Assembly (NCBI RefSeq): GCF_030813415.1
Contig: NZ_JAUSUF010000012.1
Location: 1 to 64,000, forward strand
Source of the DNA: Eubacterium multiforme
Lineage (GTDB): Bacteria > Bacillota > Clostridia > Clostridiales > Clostridiaceae
Length of the DNA: 64,000 nucleotides
Direction: 5' to 3'
The notes under the pieces were generated by a model. That model made no database searches. It saw only the letters and a list, made by a program, of their open reading frames with translations, and was not told where the DNA came from. The translations under genes were made by a program, and so were the position numbers. Positions 35,160-44,818 of this stretch are shown one piece after another. Every line of letters begins with the position of its first letter. Positions within the stretch are counted from its first letter, which is position 1.

Positions 35160-35175
35160 TTGGTATCGTTTCCAA
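35160..35175. promoter_or_regulatory. LacI-type operator farther upstream of malE
   Basis: TTGGTATCGTTTCCAA lies 75 bp (start to start) from the first operator near malE. A -10-like TATAAA lies just upstream on the minus strand. The pair could hold a repression loop. A CcpA cre site is again an alternative. Confidence 0.65.
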
Positions 35176-35268
35176 TTTCATTTTATATTACTCAGTAAAC
35201 ATTTTCAATCCATTCACTTAAAATTCCGACTTTTTGTAATTTCGTACAAAAAAATTATGAACTTTATG

Positions 35269-36234
35269 TTACATATCTATTTTGCTTCTATTATATTCCT
35301 TATAAATGCAAAATAATATTTTAAATATAACTGAATCATTAAAGTTTCTTAAGTCAAAAGAAGTTATTTTTTCTATCTTTTCAATCCTGTATATAAGCGT
35401 ATTCCTATGAATATATAGCATTTTAGAAGCTTTACTTAAATTAATATCTGATTTATATAATATATCTATAGTTCTAATTAATTCATCATCTAATTTTGAA
35501 AAATCTAATTTAATATCATCTAAAATCCTAATTTTAAAGCTCTTATCAACTTTATCTATAACACTTTCAAATATTAAATCTTTTTCTCCCAAAATATATT
35601 TTTCTAAATTATATTTTATTGATAAATTTATCTTATATTTATTAATTAAAAAAGCATCTCTTAACTCTTGAAAATCATTAACCTTTTTATATGCAATATA
35701 ACACTTTAAATACATATTAGATTCTATAGATTCCCTTAAACTCTCTACATGCTCTTCTATTTCTTTAAAGTTTCCCATTAAAAGGATACTATCTTTAAAA
35801 ATTAAATTTACTATTTTTCTATCTAAATATAATTCTTTAATTAAATTATTTGATTCAATTAATTTATCCTTTTCAACATATACATTTATTACATAAAACT
35901 TTTCTTTTAAAAATGGAATTTCTTTTTTTAAAGTACTATTATCAATCTCTTCACCATTTAAAAGTTTTTTAATTAAGTTTTTATCACTATCAAAAATCTT
36001 TTTTATTCTATCTTTAATTAAATACTTTAATAAATTTATACAGTTTTCGTCTTTTTTTAAAATTATAATACTAACTTTTCTATTTTTAATTTCTACTACA
36101 TTTGCTATTATTTCATCATTAATTAAAGATTCATTATCAATACTTTTAAAGACTTCTTTCCCATCTATTTTTATAATAAAAGGCATATTAGTGCTTAAAT
36201 ATATATCTTCTAAAAAACTATGAAAACTGTTCAT
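35269..36234 (-). CDS. PucR/CdaR-type transcription regulator in the maltodextrin locus
   Basis: A 321-residue protein. The C-terminal 60 residues (INLSKASKMLYIHRNTLIYR and on) are the HTH_30 domain of PucR/CdaR regulators. The rest is a large, charged region with no clear sensor family. Nothing shows which sugar signal it reads. It lies between malK and malE on the same strand, so it may co-regulate the maltodextrin transport genes with the LacI-type protein. ATG at 36234 has site AAAGGGGGC. Confidence 0.8.
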   Translation of the reverse strand: MNSFHSFLEDIYLSTNMPFIIKIDGKEVFKSIDNESLINDEIIANVVEIKNRKVSIIILKKDENCINLLKYLIKDRIKKIFDSDKNLIKKLLNGEEIDNSTLKKEIPFLKEKFYVINVYVEKDKLIESNNLIKELYLDRKIVNLIFKDSILLMGNFKEIEEHVESLRESIESNMYLKCYIAYKKVNDFQELRDAFLINKYKINLSIKYNLEKYILGEKDLIFESVIDKVDKSFKIRILDDIKLDFSKLDDELIRTIDILYKSDINLSKASKMLYIHRNTLIYRIEKIEKITSFDLRNFNDSVIFKILFCIYKEYNRSKIDM

Positions 36235-36255
36235 AGAAAGCCCCCTTTATATTTA

Positions 36256-37374
36256 TTATTCTATTTCAATTCTTAAATTAGTTTCTCTATCAAATACATG
36301 TAGTTTATTTCCATCTAGATAGAATTTAGCCTTATCTCCTGTTTTTAAAGGACTTGTTCCATTTAATCTAACTGTTACATCTTGATTATTAAATTTAGTA
36401 TAAACATAACTTTCTGCCCCCATAAGTTCAGTAACCTCAACAGAAACATCAATAACACTATCTAAATGATTTTCCATTAACTCTTCATCATCTTTTATTT
36501 CTTCAGGTCTTATACCAAATATAACACTTTTACCTAATTTTCCAAGTTCTTTTAATTTTTCTCCCTTTTCTTTTGGAAATTTAACTCTTCCACCCTTTTT
36601 AAAGTAAGCATAAAACTCCTCTTCCTCTTTTTCAACTTTTCCTTCTAAAAAGTTCATTTGAGGACTTCCTATAAATCCTGCAACAAACATATTTGCTGGA
36701 TGACTGTATATTTTGTGTGGAGTATCTACTTGCTGTATTATTCCATCTTTCATAACAACTATTCTAGTTCCCATAGTCATAGCTTCCACCTGATCATGAG
36801 TTACATATATAAATGTTGTTTGTAATCTTTGATATAATTTAGAAATTTCTGTTCTCATTTGAACTCTAAGTTTTGCATCTAAGTTTGATAAAGGTTCATC
36901 CATTAAGAATACCTTTGGTTCTCTAACTATTGCTCTTCCAAGGGCAACTCTTTGTCTTTGACCTCCAGATAATGCCTTTGGCTTTCTGTCTAATAAATGT
37001 TCTATATCTAATGTTTTAGCTGCATCTTTAACTTTCTTATCTATCTCTTCCTTTGGAAGTTTTCTTAACTTAAGTCCAAAAGCCATATTATCATATACAG
37101 TCATATGTGGATATAAAGCATAACTTTGGAATACCATTGCTATATCTCTCTCCTTTGGCTCTACATCATTAACTAACTTATCTCCTATATATAAACTTCC
37201 TTTTGAAATTTCTTCTAATCCTGCTATCATTCTTAAAGTAGTTGATTTACCACATCCAGATGGTCCAACAAAAACTATAAATTCCTTATCTTCAATTTTT
37301 AAATTAAAATCTTTAACTGCTACTACATCTCCTGGGTAAATTTTATAAACATGATCAAGTACTACACTTGCCAT
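36256..37374 (-). CDS. malK: Maltodextrin ABC transporter ATPase MalK/MsmK-like
   Basis: A 372-residue UgpC/MalK-type ATPase. Walker A GPSGCGKS at 37-44, signature [14 protein letters not shown], Walker [17 protein letters not shown], and a C-terminal TOBE/regulatory domain (about 235-370). It energises the malFG permease and could serve other sugar systems. The start is ATG at 37374 with site AGAGGAGG; an in-frame ATG at 37398 is not used. It is followed by the PucR-type regulator gene. Confidence 0.93.
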   Translation of the reverse strand: MASVVLDHVYKIYPGDVVAVKDFNLKIEDKEFIVFVGPSGCGKSTTLRMIAGLEEISKGSLYIGDKLVNDVEPKERDIAMVFQSYALYPHMTVYDNMAFGLKLRKLPKEEIDKKVKDAAKTLDIEHLLDRKPKALSGGQRQRVALGRAIVREPKVFLMDEPLSNLDAKLRVQMRTEISKLYQRLQTTFIYVTHDQVEAMTMGTRIVVMKDGIIQQVDTPHKIYSHPANMFVAGFIGSPQMNFLEGKVEKEEEEFYAYFKKGGRVKFPKEKGEKLKELGKLGKSVIFGIRPEEIKDDEELMENHLDSVIDVSVEVTELMGAESYVYTKFNNQDVTVRLNGTSPLKTGDKAKFYLDGNKLHVFDRETNLRIEIE

Positions 37375-37649
37375 ATAAATCCCTCCTCTTATTTTCAAAG
37401 TTATGCCTTAATATTACATCAGTTAAACATTTTCATCTATATGTAAAAATACCAAATTTATATTCAAATATTTATACAAAATTCTAATTCACACTAAATT
37501 TCTATAAGTTTTTTAATTATTATTAACAAATTGTGAACACAGCATATAAATTAAAATTTATAAAATAACCCTAAAAATATTCTTTAATAAGATTATAACT
37601 TCCAATTCTTAAATAAAGATTAATATATAACAAAAAATTATCACAAAAA
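37375..37649. other. Intergenic region upstream of malK
   Basis: No coding frame is supported. On the minus strand TTGTTA and TATAGA with a 17-base spacer make a moderate promoter candidate. No LacI-type operator is seen here. The left end leads to the malK ribosome site and the right end to the yvcK terminator. Confidence 0.5.
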
Positions 37650-37689
37650 AATAATAAGGGTAGCAAAATAAATTGCTAACCTTATTATT
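37650..37689 (-). terminator. yvcK terminator
   Basis: AATAATAAGG ... TAGCAA and TTGCTA ... CCTTATTATT form a long hairpin with one mismatch on each side of a 6-base loop, followed by a T run on the minus strand. It touches the yvcK stop codon. Confidence 0.8.
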
Positions 37690-39063
37690 TTAAGATTCTA
37701 CATTATTAGAATTCTCTCTTTTTATTTTCTTTTCTGTTTTATCTCTCTCCTTAATTCTTTGAGAAAGATACATATATTCAATAATCTTCTTTCTATCATA
37801 AAGAAGTTTTTTCTCCATAATTGTTTCAACTAGTACTTGAGCTAAATAATCAGAATCATGCTTTATAGTTCCATTTTTAATTCTTACTAAATTTCGCTCT
37901 ACTATATCTACACCAATATCTTTTATTCTGCTTCTATCAATTTTAACAACTTCAGAACCTTTTTCTTTATATTTTTCCTTCATATCAGCACTAATGCTTC
38001 CAACATTTGCAATAACACAGTTAACTATGTCTTTACCTCCATATTTTCTTAATATATTAAGGTGGTCACAAACATTAAATCCATCAGTTTCTCCAGGTTG
38101 AGTCATCACATTTGAAATATATATTTTAAATGCATCACTTTTTCTTATTTCAGTTGTAATTCCCTTTACTAAAAGATTTGGAAGAACACTTGTATAAAGA
38201 CTTCCAGGTCCCATTACTATTGCATCTGCATCTTTTATGGCATTTAATGCTTCTGCTAAAGGCTTTGCATCAATTGGGTCAATAGTAAGTTTTTTTATTC
38301 TTGATTTTTGATTTATAGCTTCAACAGGAATATAGGATTCACCTTCTATAAGATTTCCATTTTCTAAATAAGCCATTAGTTTCATATCATCTAAAGTAAC
38401 TGGCAATACTTTACCTGTTACTGCAAGAACTGAACTCATCTTTCTAACTGCATCAACAAAGTTTTCTGAAACTCCATCCATAGCTGCTAAAAATAAATTA
38501 CCAAAACTTTGACCTTTAAGTCTTCCATCTTTAAATCTATATTCAAGTAAATCTTCCATTAATGGCTCTGTATCTGATAAAGCCAAGAGACAGTTTCTTA
38601 TATCTCCTGGTGGAAGCATTCCAAGGTCTTCTCTTAAATCTCCAGAACCTCCCCCATCATCTCCAACAGTAACAATTGCAGTTATATTTGAAGTATAGTA
38701 CTTAAGTCCTCTAAGCATAGTTGAAAGTCCTGTACCTCCTCCTATAACTACAATTTTAGGTCCTTTAACTAAAAGTCTTTTTTCTGTTATAAGGGTTTCT
38801 ATTTTCTTACTATCTAAGGACATTTTTATATATCCTTTATTCATAAGAGCAATTACTGATTTCATTCCTTCTGTAATTGATATATATATTACAAATACCC
38901 CTGTTACATTAAGACATATATAAAATAATTTGTAGTACATATCATATACTCTATGGGTAACAAGTTCAGTAAATCCAAAAGCAATTAATAAAACTCCAAA
39001 AAGTCCAAAAGCTATCCATCTCTTGACTTTTATTCCAGGCTTAAACCACTCTGAAAGCCTCAT
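37690..39063 (-). CDS. yvcK: YvcK/CofD-like protein
   Basis: A 457-residue protein of the YvcK family. Two N-terminal membrane segments (about 14-60) precede the glycine-rich [16 protein letters not shown] and [16 protein letters not shown]. It is linked to peptidoglycan/carbon metabolism control and UDP-sugar binding in bacilli. The membrane-anchored N-terminus is seen in clostridial versions. ATG at 39063 overlaps the rapZ stop by 4 bases (ATGA). Confidence 0.93.
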   Translation of the reverse strand: MRLSEWFKPGIKVKRWIAFGLFGVLLIAFGFTELVTHRVYDMYYKLFYICLNVTGVFVIYISITEGMKSVIALMNKGYIKMSLDSKKIETLITEKRLLVKGPKIVVIGGGTGLSTMLRGLKYYTSNITAIVTVGDDGGGSGDLREDLGMLPPGDIRNCLLALSDTEPLMEDLLEYRFKDGRLKGQSFGNLFLAAMDGVSENFVDAVRKMSSVLAVTGKVLPVTLDDMKLMAYLENGNLIEGESYIPVEAINQKSRIKKLTIDPIDAKPLAEALNAIKDADAIVMGPGSLYTSVLPNLLVKGITTEIRKSDAFKIYISNVMTQPGETDGFNVCDHLNILRKYGGKDIVNCVIANVGSISADMKEKYKEKGSEVVKIDRSRIKDIGVDIVERNLVRIKNGTIKHDSDYLAQVLVETIMEKKLLYDRKKIIEYMYLSQRIKERDKTEKKIKRENSNNVES

Positions 39064-39938
39064 AGCTTCTTTTCTCCCTTATTTAAATCTTCAACTATAT
39101 CTCTATGTTCTATTCCTGCTTTATACCCTTCTTCAACTAAAAGTTCATGAACTCTATTAGCTATAGCAACAGATCTATGTCTTCCTCCAGTACATCCTAT
39201 TGAAATTATAAGTTGTCTCTTACCTTCTTTAATGTAATTTGGTATTAAGAATTTAATCATATCCATAAATCTCTCAACAAAACCTGTAGTTTCTTTTTGA
39301 TCTAATACATATTTTTTAACAGGTTCATCTGCTCCTGAAAATTGCTTTAATTCAGGAATATAAAAAGGATTTGGAATAAACCTTACATCAAAAACTAAGT
39401 CTGAATCAACTGGTATACCATATTTAAATCCAAAACTTAATATTGTTACTGATAATTCCTTATCTGGCTCTTCACTAGATCCATAATAGCTATTCATCTT
39501 TTCTCTTAAATCTCTAATTGCATATTTTGATGTATCTATTATTACATCTGCTCTATCTTTAACTTCTCTTAATTTATTTCTTTCTTCAGTTATTCCTGTA
39601 AGAACACGAGATTTTGGTGAAAGTGGATGACTTCTTCTTGCTTCTTTAAATCTTTTAACAAGAACTTCATCTGATGCTTCTAAAAATAATATTTCATATT
39701 TAAAATCGTTGTTCTTTAAATATAATAAACTTTCAAATAAATCATCAAAGAATATTCCACCTCTTATGTCTGTAACAATTGCTACTTTTTCAATACTTCC
39801 ATTATTACACGCTTCAGCAAATTTAGGTATTAATTGTGGTGGTAAATTGTCTACACAAAAATAACCTAAATCCTCTAAACTCCTAGTTGCTTCTGTCTTT
39901 CCTGCTCCTGATAATCCTGTAACTATTACAAACCTCAT
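39060..39938 (-). CDS. rapZ: RapZ/YvcJ nucleotide-binding protein
   Basis: A 292-residue P-loop protein (Walker A GLSGAGKT at 8-15) with the conserved [10 protein letters not shown] and a C-terminal [14 protein letters not shown]. In E. coli RapZ controls the GlmZ/GlmY small RNAs; Gram-positive YvcJ function is less clear. The usual neighbours rapZ-yvcK-whiA are split here, whiA being 17 kb away. ATG at 39938 has site AAAGGAGGA. Confidence 0.95.
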   Translation of the reverse strand: MRFVIVTGLSGAGKTEATRSLEDLGYFCVDNLPPQLIPKFAEACNNGSIEKVAIVTDIRGGIFFDDLFESLLYLKNNDFKYEILFLEASDEVLVKRFKEARRSHPLSPKSRVLTGITEERNKLREVKDRADVIIDTSKYAIRDLREKMNSYYGSSEEPDKELSVTILSFGFKYGIPVDSDLVFDVRFIPNPFYIPELKQFSGADEPVKKYVLDQKETTGFVERFMDMIKFLIPNYIKEGKRQLIISIGCTGGRHRSVAIANRVHELLVEEGYKAGIEHRDIVEDLNKGEKKL

Positions 39939-40127
39939 AACCTATTCCTCCTTTTTATATTTAATTTATATTATCTACTAAAATCAATAATATTTCACTT
40001 CTTAAATTATAAATTTAAGAAATAATAATACTATAGATAATATATTATTATATCACAGACCTAATGTTTACTTTTAAATTTCACAGTATAAAATAAACAC
40101 TTATTTAAGTATATCTTTAAATTTAAA

Positions 40128-40152
40128 AGGCGCTATGAAACACATACCGCCT
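40128..40152 (-). terminator. Terminator of the methyltransferase gene
   Basis: AGGCG ... TATG and CATA ... CGCCT form a two-part stem with one internal mismatch and a 5-base loop, followed on the minus strand by TTTTAAATTT. It lies 66 bases after the methyltransferase stop. Confidence 0.6.
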
Positions 40153-40218
40153 ATTAATCATTAATAAATATTTTCTAAAAATATTATATCATTTTTATTT
40201 AATTATATAAACCAAAAT

Positions 40219-41007
40219 TTATTTAATTCCATATATCAACCCCATATTTTTTAACATCCATGGAGCTTTACAAATAGTAGGAATAAAGTGAAGGGACTCA
40301 GTGTGAGAAATATAATGTATTTCACTAATTCCATCTCTTTTTAATTCTTCTAAAAAGCTTTCTATATTTCCATATAAATGTTTTTGCTCAAAAAGATCAT
40401 GAAAAGCAAAGGCACCACCCTTCTTTACAACACGTAAAGCTTCTTTTACTACAGATCTTTTATCAGCTTCAGTACGTACTTCATGGAAAACAAAATTACT
40501 AACTGCAGCATCAAAATATTCAGATGGAAAATCCAATTTTGCAGCATCACCTCTTTGAAAAGTTATATGCTCTAAGACACCTTCTATTTTTGCATTATTT
40601 TCACATTGATTTTTTGAATAGTTCCATTCTTTTCCCCAGTAATCTATTCCTATAATTGAAGATTTCCAAAAATATTTAGCACATTTTATACTAAGGGCAC
40701 CTGAACCACAGCCAATATCTATAAGTGTTCCATTTCCTGACCATTTTAATTTTTCAATTAAAAAATCATAAAATTTTTCCATTAACTTACCACCATTAAA
40801 GGAAAAAATGCATCTACATATTTGCATATAAATAGCCATTGCAATTAATATTAAAAATAGAATACCAATTATAATTTGGATAATTAAATTTCTCCAGTAT
40901 AATCTACTAAAGATAAAAATAATAAGTATAACACCTGAAAGGCTCCAAAGAAATTTCATAATATTTGCAGGAACCCAATTGCTGTAATTTAAATTTTGTT
41001 TTTTCAT
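40219..41007 (-). CDS. Class I SAM-dependent methyltransferase with membrane anchor
   Basis: A 262-residue protein. Two membrane segments (about 19-36 and 40-64) precede a Rossmann methyltransferase domain with motif I LIDIGCGSGALS at 95-106, followed by AKLDFPSEYFDAAVSNFVFHE. The substrate is unknown. ATG at 41007 has site AGGAGG. A TetR gene (frameshifted) and its terminator lie directly upstream on the same strand, suggesting a regulator-target pair. Confidence 0.8.
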   Translation of the reverse strand: MKKQNLNYSNWVPANIMKFLWSLSGVILIIFIFSRLYWRNLIIQIIIGILFLILIAMAIYMQICRCIFSFNGGKLMEKFYDFLIEKLKWSGNGTLIDIGCGSGALSIKCAKYFWKSSIIGIDYWGKEWNYSKNQCENNAKIEGVLEHITFQRGDAAKLDFPSEYFDAAVSNFVFHEVRTEADKRSVVKEALRVVKKGGAFAFHDLFEQKHLYGNIESFLEELKRDGISEIHYISHTESLHFIPTICKAPWMLKNMGLIYGIK

Positions 41008-41054
41008 AATTTACCTCCTATGTTTTAAATAACGATTATTATTTTTTGTTATGT

Positions 41055-41086
41055 AAAAAAGCCTAAGGAAATTTATCCTTAGGCTT
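41055..41086 (-). terminator. Terminator overlapping the end of the TetR gene
   Basis: AAGCCTAAGGA and TCCTTAGGCTT form an 11-bp stem around a 6-base loop, with an A run on plus (T run on minus). It covers the last bases of the TetR gene, so the downstream methyltransferase probably has its own promoter or depends on read-through. Confidence 0.75.
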
Positions 41087-41677
41087 CACATTTTTTTATT
41101 TCTTTTATTATTTTTTGAAAGCCACCCTCTGAATAACAACCAATAAGGGCAGCTAACTGTATTGATTTTTCCATAGTATATCCTCCCAATAAAATTTCAA
41201 TGTAACCTTGTATTTTCATGCTTACCAATATATGTATTAAATCATTATTAATAGGAATTTTTGATTTTTGGAAAAATAAAGTAAAGGCCTTTTCTATCTG
41301 TTGTATAAAATTTTCTTTAAAGCCTTGATATTTAGTTCCTGTAGACTTATCTAATAAAATCAATACTTCATATCTATTTTTCCAAAGAAATTTCATTAAT
41401 TCTTGCTCATTTTCTTCTCCTGTATTTTCATACATCAATTCTCGCTGAATCATATCTTCTATAAGCATATTTAACTCTATAACAGTCCTAGAAAAACAAT
41501 ACTATCAAATAAATCAGCTTTACTTTTAAAAGAAAAATACAAAGCACCTGTTGTTACTTTTGCTTTACAACAAATATTTCTTAATGATGCTTTTTCATAC
41601 CCTTTTTCAAAAAACTCTAATTTACCTACTTCTATAATTTTTTCTTTAGTTGAAATCTCTACAAAATGCAATTTCAT
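41079..41677 (-). pseudogene. TetR-family regulator broken by a frameshift
   Basis: Two adjacent frames together make a TetR regulator. The first (41677..41477) holds the helix-turn-helix (STKEKIIEVGKLEFFEKGYE ... TGALYFSFKSKADLFDSIV) and then runs into a TAG at 41477. The second (41468..41079), in another frame, holds the ligand-binding half, ending SEGGFQKIIKEIKKCEA. A one-base change in the A5 run at 41492-41496 (T5 on the coding strand) would join them. It may be a real mutation, phase-variable or a sequencing error. Confidence 0.7.
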
Positions 41678-41687
41678 ACACCTCTAT

Positions 41688-41705
41688 ACATAACACTTGT
41701 TATGT
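41688..41705. promoter_or_regulatory. Palindromic operator upstream of the TetR gene
   Basis: ACATAAC and GTTATGT flank a 4-base ACTT. A TetR-family regulator usually binds such a site at its own promoter. It lies 11 bases from the start of the broken TetR gene. Confidence 0.6.
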
Positions 41706-41765
41706 TGACATTAACACTCATAACCTTATTTGTCAATGATTTGTAAATCTATAAATATAAAAATA

Positions 41766-41816
41766 GCAGCCCTTTTATTAAGGACTGCAAAAAAGGAACA
41801 CCTTTTATGGTATTCC
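41766..41816 (-). terminator. Tandem terminators downstream of murB
   Basis: A first hairpin (GGAATACC/GGTGTTCC on the minus strand, one G-U pair, about 41795-41816) is followed by a T run; a second (GCAGTCCTT/AAGGGCTGC, about 41766-41788) follows directly with TATTTTT. Confidence 0.75.
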
Positions 41817-41859
41817 TCACATTACTAACTATTTTTTATACATAATCTTATTTAATTAA

Positions 41860-42771
41860 TTATATAAGATCTTCACCTATTATTCTAACTTCTGGATGAA
41901 GCTCAACACCAAACTGTTTCTTAACTTCACATTGAATATGTTTTATAAGGTCTAATACATCCTTTGCTGTAGCTCCACCTTTATTAATAACAAATCCTGA
42001 ATGTTTTTCTGAAACGGCAGCTCCTCCTATTGAATATCCTTTAAGACCTGCATCTTGAATTAACTTTCCAGCAAAATGACCTTCTGGTCTTTTAAATGTA
42101 CTTCCTGCTGATGGGTATTCAAGAGGTTGTTTTGACTCTCTCTTTTCTGTTAAATCATCAACTCTGGCTTTTATCTTTTCATATTCTCCATCATTAAGAG
42201 CAAATGTAGCTTCTAAAACAATTGCCTTCTCTTCCATTACTCTTGATGTTCTATATCCTAAATTTAATTCTTCTTTGCTATAAGTTTTAACTTCTCCATC
42301 TTCAGTTAAAACCTGTGCACTTTCAATTACATCTGCAATTTCTCCATTATATGCTCCTGCATTCATAAATACAGCACCACCAATAGATCCAGGTATTCCA
42401 CAAGCAAATTCTAATCCTGATAATTTGTTTTCTAAAGCTATTTTTGAAGTATCTTTTAATAATGCTCCTGTTCCAGCAATAATCTTTTTATCATCTACTT
42501 TAATATCATTAAGTTCAGTAAGTTTTATAACAACACCTCTTATACCACCATCTTTAACAAGTAAGTTTGATCCATTTCCAATAACAAAATAATTTACATT
42601 ATTTTCATTACAAACTTTTATTGTTTCTATTACTTGTTCCTTAGTTTTTGGTATAAGTAATACATCAACAGGTCCACCCACCTTGAAATATATATGTTCG
42701 CTCATCTTTGCGTTAAGTTCTATTTGATTTTCTGAATATATATTTTTGAATAATTCCTCGTATTTATTCAT
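41860..42771 (-). CDS. murB: UDP-N-acetylenolpyruvoylglucosamine reductase
   Basis: A 303-residue FAD enzyme of peptidoglycan precursor synthesis (UDP-GlcNAc-enolpyruvate to UDP-MurNAc using NADPH). Seen are [41 protein letters not shown], and the active-site [20 protein letters not shown]. Length fits the type with the short C-terminus. ATG at 42771 has site AAGGAG. It follows uvrC. Confidence 0.96.
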   Translation of the reverse strand: MNKYEELFKNIYSENQIELNAKMSEHIYFKVGGPVDVLLIPKTKEQVIETIKVCNENNVNYFVIGNGSNLLVKDGGIRGVVIKLTELNDIKVDDKKIIAGTGALLKDTSKIALENKLSGLEFACGIPGSIGGAVFMNAGAYNGEIADVIESAQVLTEDGEVKTYSKEELNLGYRTSRVMEEKAIVLEATFALNDGEYEKIKARVDDLTEKRESKQPLEYPSAGSTFKRPEGHFAGKLIQDAGLKGYSIGGAAVSEKHSGFVINKGGATAKDVLDLIKHIQCEVKKQFGVELHPEVRIIGEDLI

Positions 42772-42861
42772 TCATAAAAACTCCTTGAAATATATTTTTT
42801 ACAATTATCTAGTATATTCTAAATTGGAAATTAAAACAAGTCCTATAAGTTTACATTTGTG

Positions 42862-44769
42862 TTACTTTTCTTTTTTTTCATGTCCTCTAAAGTATTCTAT
42901 TATGCTTTGTGCGGCTTTTTTGTCAATACTTGGAGTTTCCAACAATTCCTCTAAACTTGCTTTTTTTACCTGTTCTACACTTCCAAATTTCATAAGTAGC
43001 TCTTTTCTTCTCTTATTACCAACATTAGGTATATCATCTAAAATTGAATGAAGTGTTCTTTTATCTCTTAAAGACCTATGATAAGTAATTGCAAACCTAT
43101 GAACTTCATCTTGAATTCTTCTTATAAGCTGCATAAGGTTTGAACCTCTATTTATTATAAGCTCCTCATTATTATATATTATCCCTCTAGTTTGATGTTT
43201 ATCATCTTTTACTAATCCACAAACTGGAATCTCTATATTAAGCTTTTTTAATACTTCTAGTGCAATATTAACCTGTCCTTTTCCTCCATCCATCATAATT
43301 AAGTCTGGGAAATTTGAAAACTTTCCTTTTGAAAATACAAGTTCTCTATCCTGTATTTCCTTTATTTCTTTTAATCCATGGGAAAATCTTCTCTCTAAAA
43401 TTTCTCTCATACTATCATAATCATTGGCACCTTTTACAGTTTTTATTCTAAATCTTCTATAATCACTATTTTTTGCCTTACCATCTTCAAACACAATCAT
43501 ACTACCTACAGAATCTACCCCTTGAATATTAGAAATATCATAAGCTTCTATTCTACTTGGGATATCATCTAAAGAAAGTAACTCTGAAAGTTCAATTAGT
43601 GATATTTTATTTATTTCCTTTTCCTTTAATATTTTATCCTTAAATTGTTCCAAAGTTATTTTTGCATTTTCTTTAACCATATCTAGCATACTTTTCTTGC
43701 TTCCCTTTTGAGGAATCTTAATCCAAACTTTAGAACCTCTCTTTATAGTTAATAGTTCCTCTAATATATCCTTATCTTCTATTTCTGGAACATATATATT
43801 TTTACCAATTTTAGCAACTCCACTATAAAAGTTAACTATGAATTTAGATAATATTTCTGAAACTTCATCCCCAGCTGTATTTTCAATAATAAAATGCTCT
43901 CTTCCAGTAACTTTACCTTCCCTTAAGAAAAACACTTGAACACAGCTATCCTTTTCGTCACTATATATATTTATAAAATCTTCGTCTTCATCTGTTACTT
44001 TAAACATTTTTTGTTTTTGTACTAAAGTGTCTATTGCTAAAATTTTATCTCTATAAGAAGCTGCTTTTTCAAATTCAAAATTATTAGCTGCTTCCTCCAT
44101 ATTTTTCTTTAAGTTATTAGTAACTTCCTTATCCTTACCATTTAAAATATCTATAATGGAATTTATCATAATCCCATAATCTTTTTTTGAAACATATCCT
44201 CCACAGGGACCATTACATTTATTGATATGAAAGTTTAAACATGGTCTTGTAGGCTCTCCCCCTTCTACAATAGTCCTTTTACATGTCCTAATAGGAAATA
44301 CCTTTCTTATAAGATTAATAGTCTCATATACGGCTCCTCCATTTGTATATGGTCCAAAATACTTATTTCCATCCTTTGCAAAATTTCTTGTTACAAAAAC
44401 TCTTGGAAAATCTTCATTAGTTGTTATTTTTATAAATGGATAAAATTTATCATCTTTTAATGCAATATTATATTTAGGAGTATGCTTTTTTATAAGATTA
44501 CATTCTAAAATTAATGCTTCCATTTCTGAATCTGTAACTATATATTCAAATTCAGCTATATTCTTAACCATTGCTCTAACTTTTTCTGAATGGTTTTTAG
44601 AATTTCTGAAATATTGTCTAACTCTATTTTTTAAAATCTTAGCTTTACCAACATATATTATTTCACCTAAAGAATTTTTCATTAAATATACTCCAGGTTT
44701 ATCAGGTAATATTTTTAATTGATGTTCAAAATCAAAAATTTTAATCCCCTCCTTTATATCGGTTATCAT
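42862..44769 (-). CDS. uvrC: UvrABC excision nuclease subunit UvrC
   Basis: A 635-residue nucleotide-excision-repair nuclease if started at ATG 44769. GIY-YIG domain (PGVYLMKNSLGEIIYVGKAK), UVR motif near 200-235, and the RNase-H-like endonuclease core with IEAYDISNIQG and FPDLIMMDGGKGQV are present, ending with HhH motifs (IPNVGNKRRKELLMKFG). The first 10 codons are odd: a strong AAAGGAGGGG site lies at codons 5-8, followed 8 bases later by ATT at 44739. See the finding on the start. The ATG at 44769 begins 1 base after a terminator stem. Confidence 0.95.
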   Translation of the reverse strand: MITDIKEGIKIFDFEHQLKILPDKPGVYLMKNSLGEIIYVGKAKILKNRVRQYFRNSKNHSEKVRAMVKNIAEFEYIVTDSEMEALILECNLIKKHTPKYNIALKDDKFYPFIKITTNEDFPRVFVTRNFAKDGNKYFGPYTNGGAVYETINLIRKVFPIRTCKRTIVEGGEPTRPCLNFHINKCNGPCGGYVSKKDYGIMINSIIDILNGKDKEVTNNLKKNMEEAANNFEFEKAASYRDKILAIDTLVQKQKMFKVTDEDEDFINIYSDEKDSCVQVFFLREGKVTGREHFIIENTAGDEVSEILSKFIVNFYSGVAKIGKNIYVPEIEDKDILEELLTIKRGSKVWIKIPQKGSKKSMLDMVKENAKITLEQFKDKILKEKEINKISLIELSELLSLDDIPSRIEAYDISNIQGVDSVGSMIVFEDGKAKNSDYRRFRIKTVKGANDYDSMREILERRFSHGLKEIKEIQDRELVFSKGKFSNFPDLIMMDGGKGQVNIALEVLKKLNIEIPVCGLVKDDKHQTRGIIYNNEELIINRGSNLMQLIRRIQDEVHRFAITYHRSLRDKRTLHSILDDIPNVGNKRRKELLMKFGSVEQVKKASLEELLETPSIDKKAAQSIIEYFRGHEKKEK

Positions 44770-44770
44770 A

Positions 44771-44798
44771 AAAAGGGTACCTATTAAGATACCCTTTT
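44771..44798 (-). terminator. Terminator after the pbpA-like gene
   Basis: AAAAGGGTA and TACCCTTTT form a 9-bp stem with a 10-base loop on the minus strand, followed by TATGA. The hairpin ends one base before the uvrC ATG at 44769. Confidence 0.7.
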
Positions 44799-44818
44799 AT
44801 ATTTGTTTAAATATCATA

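Noticed and set aside
35160..35175. CcpA cre site instead of a LacI-type operator
   Set aside because: It differs from the cre consensus at two positions and matches the other two LacI-type copies better; not fully excluded.
41488..41500. Programmed ribosomal frameshift in the TetR gene
   Set aside because: The run is only five bases, with no slippery heptamer and no strong downstream structure seen; mutation is simpler.
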